DNA from: Lachnospiraceae bacterium XPB1003
GTDB taxonomy: Bacteria > Bacillota > Clostridia > Lachnospirales > Lachnospiraceae
Length of the DNA: 64,000 bases
NCBI GenBank assembly: GCA_900102065.1
Contig: FMVK01000003.1
Span: 62,001 to 126,000, forward strand
Direction of reading: 5' to 3'
The translations under genes and the position numbers were made by a program. This document shows, piece after piece, positions 56,108 to 64,000 of this stretch. Below the pieces are notes generated by a model. That model had not been told where the DNA came from. It made no database searches and saw only the letters and a list, made by a program, of their open reading frames with translations. Every line of letters begins with the position of its first letter. Within the stretch, counting starts at the first letter, position 1.

Positions 56108-57538
56108 ATGGCACTGAAAAAAGGCGAGATCTATACCGGATATGTTGATTCTATCGGTTTTCCGAATAAAGGAAATATATGGGTGACAGATGAGGAAGGA
56201 GAACGTCATAAGGTTACGGTCAAGAATGCTCTGCCGGGGCAGAAGGTGTCATTCAGGCTTACAAAGAAGAGAAGCGGCAATTCCGAAGGGCTTCTTAAGG
56301 AAGTTCTTGAGAAATCCGAATATGAGACGGAGACTGTCTGCAGGAATTCCGGAAAATGCGGGGGATGTCTTTATCCCGGATTCTCTTATGATAAGACTCT
56401 GGAGATCAAGGAAGCGCAGGTAAAAAAGCTCCTTGAAAAATATCTTTCGGATGATGTCATCTACGACGGGATCAAAGGGAGCCCTCTCTGCGATGGCTAC
56501 AGAGGGAAGATGGAGTATACCTTCGGAGATGAATATCGTGACGGCCCCAAAGTACTGGGGCTTCATAAAAGGGGCGGATTCTATGATATTGTTGATGCTT
56601 CGGACTGCAGGATAGCTGATGAGGATTACGGAAAGCTCGTAAGCCATACATCCCGTTTTTTTGCCGAGCGAGGAGTGGAATTTTATCATCGCATGAAGCA
56701 TACGGGTGTGTTAAGACACCTTTTGGTGAGGAAGGCTACAAAAACCGGAGAGCTTATGGCTGCTCTTGTTACGGTATCCGGCAATGATAAGACTTCCGGA
56801 CTTGATGCCGAACAGATAGACAGCTTATGCAATGAGTGGAAGGACAGTCTTCTGAGCCTGGAATTCAAGGGCACTCTTACCGGTGTGCTCCATATAGTCA
56901 ATGATTCACAGGCTGATGCCATTATCTGCGACAAAATGGATGTCCTCTGGGGAAAAGACTGGTTTACGGAGGAACTGCTTGGACTTAAATTTAAGATCAC
57001 ACCGTTTTCATTTTTCCAGACCAATTCACGCGGAGCAGAAGTATTATACTCACTGGTCAGAACATATATCCGGGAAGATGTGAAGGGTGGAAAAGTCTTT
57101 GATCTGTACAGTGGTACAGGTACGATTGCGCAGATCCTTGCCCCTTCGGCGGGTAAAGTCACAGGGGTCGAGATCGTTGAAGAAGCTGTGGAAGCAGCGA
57201 AAGAGAATGCAAAACTAAACGGTCTTGATAATTGTGATTTCATTGTGGGAGATGTATTTAAAGTCCTTGAATCATATGCGGATTCTCTTGATTCTCCCGA
57301 TTGCATCATACTGGATCCTCCCAGAGACGGAGTGGGAGCCAAGGCGTTACCGAGGATACTGAATTACGGCGTAGATCATATAGTTTACGTATCATGTAAG
57401 CCCACAAGCCTTGCAAGGGATATGGAGATCATAGAGGCTAAGGGGTACCACATCGCACGCTGGGGGATGGTTGATATGTTCCCTTTTACCGGGAATATAG
57501 AAACCGTAGTGCTTTTGGAAAAAAACGTTACAGAGTAG
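56108..57538 (+). CDS. rlmD: 23S rRNA (uracil-5-)-methyltransferase RlmD/TrmA family
   Basis: SAM-dependent m5U methyltransferase of RNA, 476 residues. An N-terminal TRAM-like beta barrel (KGEIYTGYVDSIGF) precedes an Fe-S cysteine cluster (CRNSGKCGGC, near ~80-90). The SAM site VFDLYSGTGTIAQIL, the DPPRDG motif and the catalytic Cys in VYVSCKPTSLARD are intact. Exact target (U747, U1939 or other) cannot be fixed. The GGAGG at 56098-56102 is right for ATG 56108; ATG 56096 in frame is less likely. Confidence 0.92.
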   Translation: MALKKGEIYTGYVDSIGFPNKGNIWVTDEEGERHKVTVKNALPGQKVSFRLTKKRSGNSEGLLKEVLEKSEYETETVCRNSGKCGGCLYPGFSYDKTLEIKEAQVKKLLEKYLSDDVIYDGIKGSPLCDGYRGKMEYTFGDEYRDGPKVLGLHKRGGFYDIVDASDCRIADEDYGKLVSHTSRFFAERGVEFYHRMKHTGVLRHLLVRKATKTGELMAALVTVSGNDKTSGLDAEQIDSLCNEWKDSLLSLEFKGTLTGVLHIVNDSQADAIICDKMDVLWGKDWFTEELLGLKFKITPFSFFQTNSRGAEVLYSLVRTYIREDVKGGKVFDLYSGTGTIAQILAPSAGKVTGVEIVEEAVEAAKENAKLNGLDNCDFIVGDVFKVLESYADSLDSPDCIILDPPRDGVGAKALPRILNYGVDHIVYVSCKPTSLARDMEIIEAKGYHIARWGMVDMFPFTGNIETVVLLEKNVTE

Positions 57539-57675
57539 AAGACTTCATCAACTGTATAAAACGAAATACATTTATCTCCCATGTATAAGCTGTATAATGT
57601 AAAGTAGTTATATTATCCTTTGAATTTAATATTATTATCACGTTGTCTTGTGTCTATAGGCTTGTGGGGGACTGT

Positions 57676-59358
57676 ATGGCAAAGGTATCGGAAGATTTTA
57701 TTCTCAAACATTTTGATGAGGCGATTCAAAAAGGATATATTAAGGCTTACTATCAGCCTATAGTCCGTTCTATTACCCGTAATATTTCTGATTCGGAGGC
57801 TTTGGCCAGATGGGAGGATCCCGAGATCGGCATGATCTCTCCCATGGATTTCATTCCTGTTCTTGAACAGCATGAGCTTATCCAGAAGCTTGATCTTTGT
57901 ATTCTCAGATACATATGTGATACATATCTGAAGATCAAAGCTGAGGGGTGTAAGACACCTCAGTTCTCAATCAATCTTTCAAGAGTTGATTTTAAATATG
58001 AGGATCTCTTTGATGATTTCATGGAGATTTTGAAAGAGATGAAAGTCCCTGTAGAAGCTATACGTGTAGAGATCACGGAGAGCGTTATGCTGGAAGATCA
58101 GGGAAAATTTAGAACGTGTCTGGATAAGTTTAAGAATGCGGGCTTCCATATCTGGATGGATGATTTCGGAAGCGGTTATTCATCATTGAATGTTCTTAAG
58201 GATTATGATTTCGATCTGCTTAAGATAGATGCGGCTTTCTTAAAGAATTTTGGAAATCGTTCAAAGCAGATGCTCACTGCTGTGATCAACATGGCGAAGG
58301 TTCTGGGTATCCACACTCTTACGGAAGGTATTGAGACCGAAGAACAGTACAGCTTTATGCTTGATGCGGGCTGCGAACTTATCCAGGGTTACTATTTCTT
58401 TAAGCCTCTTTCGGCGGAAGAATTCATCAAACATGTTAAGAAAGAGAATATGACAGTCGAGCCCGATGATGAGACAGCATACTGGGATGCTGTCGGTAAT
58501 TTTAATTTCCTCAGTTCCAATCCGTTGGAAATGTTCATCAGCAATGAAGGGGTTAACGGAGAAGACTCCGTTGCACTTTTACAAAGTAAGATCCCGCTGG
58601 CGCTGCTTGAATATAAAGATGGCAAGACAAAGTGTGTATATTATAATGATGAATATTACAAAAGGATCAGGGAGCTGGGATACAGTTCCGTCAAGGATGT
58701 TGAGAATTCTTTTAATGAGAGAAGAGAATCTCAGCACAACATGATGGAAATGGTTCTTGATAAATCCATCGATAATAATTCTGTTGAGCGTATTGATTAT
58801 GTTGAAAACGGGATCTATTTCACGATAAAGACCAAGTGTATCTCAAGGCATCAGGATAAGTATATGATGGCCATCACATTATATACTTTTGAGTCTGATA
58901 AAGAAGAGCGCAAAACTGATGATATATTGAGATTTAATCAATCTGTTTTTCTGACGTATGGCATAGTCGTACTGCTGTATCCGTCGACCAACAGATCCGA
59001 AGTCCTGTTCTCTCAGGGTGCATATAATAATGAATATGCGGGTATGAAACTGGACGAATCCGTTGCGCAGATCGCTGAGAGAGAGATCTGTGAAAAGGAC
59101 AGAGAAAGATATAAGAAGTTCATGGAACTGTCTACATTGGGAGACAGGATCAATGCAACAGGTAAGATCTTTATACAACAATTGTTCCGTATCCATGGTA
59201 TGAATGAAAGCTGTGAATGGAAGAGGATAAGAGTGACCAGAACTTCCGATTCTTTTACTGTCAGCTACCTGTATACTGTTCAGGATCTTTCTGACGAAGA
59301 AAAAAAGATGGCGGATTATGTATATGAAAAACATCCGGAACTTCTTACCGAGTGCTAG
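57676..59358 (+). CDS. EAL-domain c-di-GMP phosphodiesterase
   Basis: 560 residues. An N-terminal EAL domain (~15-255) hydrolyses c-di-GMP to pGpG. All main residues are present: SEALARW (Glu41), INLSRVDF, VEITES, DDFGSGYSS (Asp162, Asp163), KIDAAFL and TEGIETEEQ, so activity is likely. The C-terminal ~300 residues resemble a PAS/other sensor with IPLALLEYKDGKTKCVYYND; no membrane helices. GGGGGACTGT before ATG 57676 is a good site; an upstream in-frame ATG exists at 57643. It has no GGDEF partner here. PilB in the window bears an MshEN region, so this enzyme might tune pilus assembly. Confidence 0.92.
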   Translation: MAKVSEDFILKHFDEAIQKGYIKAYYQPIVRSITRNISDSEALARWEDPEIGMISPMDFIPVLEQHELIQKLDLCILRYICDTYLKIKAEGCKTPQFSINLSRVDFKYEDLFDDFMEILKEMKVPVEAIRVEITESVMLEDQGKFRTCLDKFKNAGFHIWMDDFGSGYSSLNVLKDYDFDLLKIDAAFLKNFGNRSKQMLTAVINMAKVLGIHTLTEGIETEEQYSFMLDAGCELIQGYYFFKPLSAEEFIKHVKKENMTVEPDDETAYWDAVGNFNFLSSNPLEMFISNEGVNGEDSVALLQSKIPLALLEYKDGKTKCVYYNDEYYKRIRELGYSSVKDVENSFNERRESQHNMMEMVLDKSIDNNSVERIDYVENGIYFTIKTKCISRHQDKYMMAITLYTFESDKEERKTDDILRFNQSVFLTYGIVVLLYPSTNRSEVLFSQGAYNNEYAGMKLDESVAQIAEREICEKDRERYKKFMELSTLGDRINATGKIFIQQLFRIHGMNESCEWKRIRVTRTSDSFTVSYLYTVQDLSDEEKKMADYVYEKHPELLTEC

Positions 59359-59373
59359 TTTAAGGAGGCGTTT

Positions 59374-60399
59374 ATGAAAAGGTTATTTATTGGTGCGGCA
59401 CTTGTATCTGCACTTGTAGTTGCTTCCGAAGTGAAGAACGTTCAGGCGGATTCTTATAAGCCTGTGATCTCACAGGGTGACTCCTTTATTCTTTCACAGC
59501 CTGATGATGTGACCATACCGTGGAAAACTGTTATAAACTTTCCCGGGGATCTGAGCGAGGAGCCGAATCCTGATTATCTTATGGCTCATAATATCTATTC
59601 CGACCCCGATCTGAAGAACTTTTCCGGAAAATACACTGGCTTTCTGATAGATTTTAAAGCAGACTATGATCCGGTGGGAACCTATTGGGCATTATGTAAC
59701 TGGAATATGGATCTTTCCGATTTTAAGAAATGGTATCCGGATGCCAAAGGGGCCGGAGCCTATGCGGGCTTTCAGAATACAGTGAACGGACGTAAGAGTA
59801 TAATGTCTTTCTGGGAAGTGCAGTATACGGATGTGGACGGATCAAAGAAAAGTCACAGAGCAAAGATGCTCTATCCCAATACATTTACAAATTCTTTCGG
59901 CGGCGAAGGAGAGGGAAGCAATTATATCGGCGATTACGCATGGCAGGGTGATCATTGGTATCGCATGTATTTAGGCTGCTATACCGATCCTGTGAGCGGT
60001 CATACTCTTGTGGAGCAGTGGGCAAAAGATATAGATGCCGGTGAGTGGAAGAAGTTATGTGTATTTGATACCGGACTTTATAACTCCTGCATAAAGGGTG
60101 GGCTCAGTCAGTTTATGGAAGATTATGATTGCGGTACATGCTGTCAGCCCAGAAGCTTTGAATATAAGAATATATATGTAAGGGAAGTCGGAAGTGCTTC
60201 ATGGAAGCCTGTTACAAGATCATGTCTTTCTGTGGACACCTGGTATGGAAATAAAAAGGGAAGCTTTTCCTATGGCGGGACTGTTGCACGTCTTTATGGA
60301 ATAACTATAGGAAAAGGAGCCGATAAAGCGGGCGCCAATGAGACCATCAAAGGATATTTTGATATCATTCCCGACGCTCCTGCCGAGACGCCGTTCTGA
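59374..60399 (+). CDS. Secreted DUF3472-like protein
   Basis: A 341-residue protein with an N-terminal signal sequence (MKRLFIGAALVSALVVASEV, likely cut near AQA/NVQA). The body (~40-330) has DYDPVGTYWALCNWNMDLSDF and the AYAGFQNTVNGRKSIMSFWEVQ strand pattern of DUF3472, a beta-sandwich domain found in carbohydrate-related exported proteins. It contains several Cys (CNW, CYT, CVF, CCQP) that may form disulfides. The TAAGGAGG site before ATG 59374 is ideal. It starts 15 bases after the EAL gene, so the two are co-transcribed. Its ligand is not known. Confidence 0.8.
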   Translation: MKRLFIGAALVSALVVASEVKNVQADSYKPVISQGDSFILSQPDDVTIPWKTVINFPGDLSEEPNPDYLMAHNIYSDPDLKNFSGKYTGFLIDFKADYDPVGTYWALCNWNMDLSDFKKWYPDAKGAGAYAGFQNTVNGRKSIMSFWEVQYTDVDGSKKSHRAKMLYPNTFTNSFGGEGEGSNYIGDYAWQGDHWYRMYLGCYTDPVSGHTLVEQWAKDIDAGEWKKLCVFDTGLYNSCIKGGLSQFMEDYDCGTCCQPRSFEYKNIYVREVGSASWKPVTRSCLSVDTWYGNKKGSFSYGGTVARLYGITIGKGADKAGANETIKGYFDIIPDAPAETPF

Positions 60400-60472
60400 A
60401 TATAATTTTTCAAAATAAAATTGCACGCAACTCATGTGTGCTGCTTCGGTGACGGATTATTATCAAAGATCA

Positions 60473-60501
60473 TTGACAAGGTAAAAGCGCGGTTATAAAA
60501 T
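60473..60501 (+). promoter_or_regulatory. Promoter of purF
   Basis: Consensus TTGACA (60473-60478), 17-base spacer, TAAAAT (60496-60501). The transcript should start near 60508, giving a ~138-base leader. Confidence 0.85.
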
Positions 60502-60515
60502 CCTTAAAGGTAAGC

Positions 60516-60552
60516 AAGGGCGCTTAGAGCTCATCCTCTTTGCGCCCTTTTT
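60516..60552 (+). terminator. Leader terminator T1 of purF
   Basis: AAGGGCGC (60516-60523) pairs with GCGCCCTT (60542-60549), followed by T to 60552. It starts only about 8 bases after the predicted transcript start. Confidence 0.85.
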
Positions 60553-60576
60553 GATTTTTGACGGTATTTGATAAAA

Positions 60577-60626
60577 GACGGCAAAGGCGCCGGTTTTCGG
60601 TGCCTTTGTCGCCTTTTTTGTTTTTT
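60577..60626 (+). terminator. Leader terminator T2 of purF
   Basis: A ~16-bp stem (60577-60592 with 60598-60613, with G-U pairs and one mismatch) followed by two T-runs to 60626. Stronger than T1. Confidence 0.85.
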
Positions 60627-60645
60627 CTGAAAGGAGAATTTACAA

Positions 60646-62043
60646 ATGATCCATGAGGAGTGCGGTGTTTTCGGGATGCTGGATACATCGGGAGAGGATG
60701 TTGCCAGAACGGTTTATTACGGACTGACATCGCTTCAGCACAGAGGACAGGAAAGCTGCGGTATAGCCGTCAGCGATACCGAGGGCGAGCTCGGTGCCGT
60801 GAGACTTAGGAAAGACATGGGACTTGTGTCGGAAGTCTTCGGAGAAGAAGATCTGGCTAAACTTACCGGCAATATCGGCATAGGTCATGTCCGCTATTCC
60901 ACTGCAGGTGCAAGTACCAGAGAAAACGCCCAGCCCCTTGCCATTAATTATATCAAGGGAACTCTTGCCATCGCGCATAACGGAAATCTTACCAATGCGG
61001 ATGAATTAAGGGAGAAGCTTGCAATGACAGGCGCCATCTTCCAGACGACCATTGATTCGGAGCTTATCGCATATCTGATAGCGAGGAAGAGACTTGAGTC
61101 AAAAAGTGTTGAGGAGGCTGTTGCCCTTTCAATGAAGGAACTTAAGGGTTCCTACAGTCTGGTTGTGATGTCTCCCAGAAAGCTTATCGCTGCCAGGGAT
61201 CCTTACGGATTCAGACCGTTGGTAATGGGAAAAAGAGGCAAGGCATATGTCTTCGCATCGGAAAGCTGCGCACTTGATGTGACGGGAGCCGAGTTCGTTC
61301 GTGATATAGAGCCGGGCGAGATAGTGACTGTTACTTCAGAGGGAGAGGTTTTTTCGGACAAATCCAGATGCATACCTTCCGAGAAGCATGGCCATTGCAT
61401 ATTTGAATATATATATTTTGCCAGACCTGATTCGGTGATAGACGGCATAAGTGTTTATGATGCAAGGATACGTGCAGGCAAATATCTGTTCAGAGACTGT
61501 CCCATAGATGCGGATATCGTTGCGGGAGTTCCCGAGTCCGGAAATATAGCGGCACTTGGATATTCGATAGCATCCAGGATCCCCTGCGGTCAGGTGCTTT
61601 TTAAGAACTCATACATCGGAAGGACTTTCATAAAACCGGGGCAGAGCGGAAGAGAAAACAGCGTAATGCTGAAGCTCAATACATTAAAGCATGCGGTTGA
61701 AGGTAAGAGAGTCGTGCTGATAGATGATTCCATAGTAAGAGGTACCACTTCCTACAGGATTGTAAAGATGCTTCGGGATGCGGGTGCGAGAGAGGTGCAC
61801 ATGAGGATCAGTTCACCGCCTTTTCTCTGGCCTTGTTTCTACGGGACGGATGTGCCTGAGAGAAAGCAGCTCATTGCTTATAACAGGAGCATAGAGGAGA
61901 TCAGGCAGATCACTGGAGCCGATTCATTGGAATATCTTAAGGTTGAAAGATTAAAGGATATCATCTACGGAAGCAAGAACATATGTGAAGGTTGTTTTAC
62001 GGGAGTATATCCGGATGTCCGGGAGAAGGGAGAAGAAAAATGA
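60646..62043 (+). CDS. purF: Amidophosphoribosyltransferase
   Basis: First committed enzyme of purine synthesis: PRPP plus glutamine to phosphoribosylamine. 465 residues. The propeptide is only five residues, leaving Cys6 (MIHEEC) as the N-terminal nucleophile after cleavage. The PRPP loop is [13 protein letters not shown]. Four Cys ([28 protein letters not shown]) fit the [4Fe-4S] cluster of Bacillus-type PurF. AAGGAG at 60630-60635 precedes ATG 60646. Two terminators stand between its promoter and the start codon, suggesting antitermination control. The stop overlaps the pyrG start. Confidence 0.97.
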   Translation: MIHEECGVFGMLDTSGEDVARTVYYGLTSLQHRGQESCGIAVSDTEGELGAVRLRKDMGLVSEVFGEEDLAKLTGNIGIGHVRYSTAGASTRENAQPLAINYIKGTLAIAHNGNLTNADELREKLAMTGAIFQTTIDSELIAYLIARKRLESKSVEEAVALSMKELKGSYSLVVMSPRKLIAARDPYGFRPLVMGKRGKAYVFASESCALDVTGAEFVRDIEPGEIVTVTSEGEVFSDKSRCIPSEKHGHCIFEYIYFARPDSVIDGISVYDARIRAGKYLFRDCPIDADIVAGVPESGNIAALGYSIASRIPCGQVLFKNSYIGRTFIKPGQSGRENSVMLKLNTLKHAVEGKRVVLIDDSIVRGTTSYRIVKMLRDAGAREVHMRISSPPFLWPCFYGTDVPERKQLIAYNRSIEEIRQITGADSLEYLKVERLKDIIYGSKNICEGCFTGVYPDVREKGEEK

Positions 62044-63638
62044 GCGTTAAATATGTATTCGTAACAGGTGGTGTTGTATCCGGACTCGGAAAGGGTATCA
62101 CTGCGGCATCTCTGGGAAGACTCCTCAAAGCAAGAGGATATAAGGTGACCATGCAAAAATTCGATCCTTATCTTAATATCGATCCCGGAACCATGAATCC
62201 AATTCAGCACGGAGAAGTATTCGTTACGGATGACGGTACGGAGACTGATCTTGATCTCGGTCATTACGAGAGATTCATAGATGAGAGCTTAAATAAGAAT
62301 TCCAATGTCACCAGCGGAAAGGTTTACTGGTCTATACTTCAGAAGGAAAGAAGAGGAGACTTCGGCGGACATACAGTTCAGGTCATTCCTCATGTCACAA
62401 ATGAGATAAAGTCCAGATTTTACAGAAATAATACTGACGATGATACTCATATCGCGATCATCGAGGTAGGCGGCACTGTGGGAGATATCGAATCACAGCC
62501 ATTCCTGGAAGCTATAAGACAGTTTCAGCATGAAGTGGGACCTCAGAATTCGATGATAATCCTTGTTTCGCTCCTGCCTTATCTCAAGTGCTCGGAAGAA
62601 TTAAAGACAAAGCCTACACAGGCGGCAGTTAAGACCATGCAGGGACTCGGTCTGCAGCCTGATGTGATAGTTGCCAGATCGGAAGTGGATTTTGATGATG
62701 AGATCAGGGATAAGATAGCTCTTTTCTGCAATATCCCTTCATGTCATGTGCTCAAGAATCTGGATCTCCAGTTCCTTTATGAAGCGCCTCTTGCAATGGA
62801 GAAAGAGAATCTTGCCCAGGCGGCATGCACATGTCTCGGACTTGAACAGAGAGAGCCTGATCTTGCCGACTGGAAGCATATGGTAGATGTCCTTTACAAC
62901 CTCGATAAGACAGTGAAGATCGCCATCGTCGGAAAGTATACCCAGCTCCATGATGCTTATATAAGCGTAGTGGAAGCTTTAAAGCACGGCGGTATCGCCG
63001 CAAAGACCAAGGTGGACATCAAGTGGGTGGATTCCGAGACTGTAACAGATGAGACTGTGGACGGGATACTGGGGGATGTGAGCGGTATTCTTGTGCCGGG
63101 AGGTTTCGGTGACAGAGGCATACCCGGAATGATAACAGCCATCCGTTATGCAAGAGAGAAGAAAGTGCCCTTCTTGGGACTGTGTCTCGGAATGCAGTTA
63201 TCGATAGTGGAATTTGCACGTAACGTGTTGGGGCTGCATGATGCGGATTCAATTGAGTTCAATCCCGATACCGCACATCCGGTGATAGCTTTTCTTCCTG
63301 ATCACAGCAAGGATGATGATCTGGGCGGAACTCTGAGACTGGGTGCATATCCGTGTGTGCTCGAAGAGGGAACACTTGCTTACAGGCTTTACGGATCAAA
63401 GGATATCAGCGAGCGCCACCGCCACAGGTTCGAAGTAAATAATGATTACAGAGATGCCCTTATGAATGGTGGCTTAAGATTATGCGGTCTCTCTCCCGAT
63501 AACCGTATAGTGGAGATGATAGAGAATCCGGATTCGCCGTTCTTTATCGCTACTCAGGCACATCCCGAGCTTAAGTCAAGACCCAACAGACCTCATCCTC
63601 TTTTTGCAGGCTTTGTTGCGGCGGCTCTTGAGCATTGA
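62040..63638 (+). CDS. pyrG: CTP synthase
   Basis: CTP synthase makes CTP from UTP, ATP and glutamine. 532 residues. The synthase domain has [20 protein letters not shown] (P-loop), [20 protein letters not shown] and [12 protein letters not shown]; the C-terminal class I amidotransferase domain has the nucleophile Cys in GLCLGMQ and [12 protein letters not shown] 62040 overlaps the purF stop (ATGA); an in-frame ATG at 61992 inside purF is less likely. Coupling of purF to pyrG on one transcript links purine and pyrimidine nucleotide supply. Confidence 0.97.
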   Translation: MSVKYVFVTGGVVSGLGKGITAASLGRLLKARGYKVTMQKFDPYLNIDPGTMNPIQHGEVFVTDDGTETDLDLGHYERFIDESLNKNSNVTSGKVYWSILQKERRGDFGGHTVQVIPHVTNEIKSRFYRNNTDDDTHIAIIEVGGTVGDIESQPFLEAIRQFQHEVGPQNSMIILVSLLPYLKCSEELKTKPTQAAVKTMQGLGLQPDVIVARSEVDFDDEIRDKIALFCNIPSCHVLKNLDLQFLYEAPLAMEKENLAQAACTCLGLEQREPDLADWKHMVDVLYNLDKTVKIAIVGKYTQLHDAYISVVEALKHGGIAAKTKVDIKWVDSETVTDETVDGILGDVSGILVPGGFGDRGIPGMITAIRYAREKKVPFLGLCLGMQLSIVEFARNVLGLHDADSIEFNPDTAHPVIAFLPDHSKDDDLGGTLRLGAYPCVLEEGTLAYRLYGSKDISERHRHRFEVNNDYRDALMNGGLRLCGLSPDNRIVEMIENPDSPFFIATQAHPELKSRPNRPHPLFAGFVAAALEH

Positions 63639-63753
63639 GCGAAGACAAAAGGATAAACAGCCGTTCGTGCAATTGTGTGGTTTTACACCTTAAAAATTAT
63701 GCTTTTTTAATATAAAAAAAACGTATTCTGAATTTTATTCGTCATTATATACA

Positions 63754-63781
63754 TTGTTACAGGGTGACCTTTTGTTATAAA
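63754..63781 (+). promoter_or_regulatory. Promoter of the phosphoketolase gene
   Basis: TTGTTA (63754-63759), 16-base spacer, TGT-TATAAA (63776-63781), an extended -10. The leader is about 45 bases. Confidence 0.75.
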
Positions 63782-63830
63782 ATGCTAATCGCGTAAAAAT
63801 AATATTCAAATTTTAATGAAGGAGCGGAAT

Positions 63831-64000
63831 ATGGCAGTAGACAAATTTTCAACGGATGAGTACTTATCCGACCTGAATGCATACTGGCGCGCTGCAAACT
63901 ATCTTGCTGCAACCCAGCTGTATCTGTTGGACAACCCCCTGCTCAGAGAGCCTCTGACAAGGGATCAGGTTAAGAAGAAGATCGTAGGACACTGGGGAAC
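63831..64000 (+). CDS. xfp: Phosphoketolase (Xfp), N-terminal part cut by window end
   Basis: Phosphoketolase splits xylulose-5-phosphate and/or fructose-6-phosphate with phosphate to acetyl phosphate, using thiamine diphosphate. Only 56 codons are in the window. The opening YWRAANYLAATQLYLLDNPL and REPLTRDQVKKKIVGHWG match the N-terminus of bacterial Xfp closely. GAAGGAGCGGAAT lies just before ATG 63831. A good promoter is present at 63754-63781. The full gene should be about 2.4 kb; the rest is outside the window. Confidence 0.9.
   Translation, partial: MAVDKFSTDEYLSDLNAYWRAANYLAATQLYLLDNPLLREPLTRDQVKKKIVGHWG

Noticed and set aside
60502-60645. Purine or PRPP riboswitch in the purF leader
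   Set aside because: The space before T1 is only ~8 bases and no known aptamer core was seen.

Overview
The window looks like a chromosome segment of an anaerobic, low-to-mid-GC Firmicute, most likely a Lachnospiraceae-type Clostridium relative. The reasons are strong Shine-Dalgarno sites of the AGGAGG type, Bacillus/Clostridium-type PurF with Fe-S cysteines, glycogen and maltodextrin enzymes, a phosphoketolase, a SpoVB/MurJ-like flippase, and many small Lachnospiraceae-like membrane proteins. Nearly all genes run on the + strand. I saw no rRNA, tRNA, CRISPR array, insertion sequence or prophage. The taxonomic placement is inference from gene content, not a search result.

Layout. 1-3166: end of glycogen phosphorylase and a GH13 amylase. 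3200-5893: valS. 5994-8148: a 49-residue acidic ORF, a zinc-ribbon/TPR membrane protein and a one-TM protein. 8149-9103: an AT-rich patch with a heptad-repeat membrane protein between two terminators. 9104-10195 (minus): azlD and azlC. 10321-16602: an F1Fo ATP synthase operon a-c-b-(delta/alpha)-gamma-beta-epsilon without a separate delta gene; the C-terminal half of delta is fused to the front of alpha. 16685-20949: a small protein, a lipid-linked-polysaccharide flippase, a DUF4422 glycosyltransferase, an acetyltransferase and ridA. 21047-24271: a GT4 glycosyltransferase coupled to a GH13 glucosidase.

24441-39815 is a type IV pilus locus: three minor-pilin-like genes, a 2420-residue prepilin carrying dozens of Gly-Gly beta-solenoid (GLUG-like) repeats and a 30-unit hexapeptide tail, a TM protein, PilC, a PilM-PilN fusion, PilO, PilB with an MshEN-type (c-di-GMP-binding family) N-terminus, and a major pilin with its own promoter. 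A giant pilin of this form is the most striking feature of the window. A c-di-GMP phosphodiesterase (EAL) gene lies at 57676-59358, so pilus assembly could respond to c-di-GMP.

39899-45105: typA (minus), a 232-bp inverted-repeat element, then the competence-related pair comM-dprA. 45248-46043: a HipB-type regulator with a decayed hipA. 46238-49986: purA and pcrA. 50017-55425: a MoxR-DUF58-VWA-VWA-TPR (Bat-like) operon. 55517-60399: an acidic-tailed membrane protein, rlmD, the EAL protein and a secreted DUF3472-like protein. 60646-64000: purF overlapping pyrG, with two back-to-back terminators between the purF promoter and the gene, then the start of a phosphoketolase cut by the window edge.
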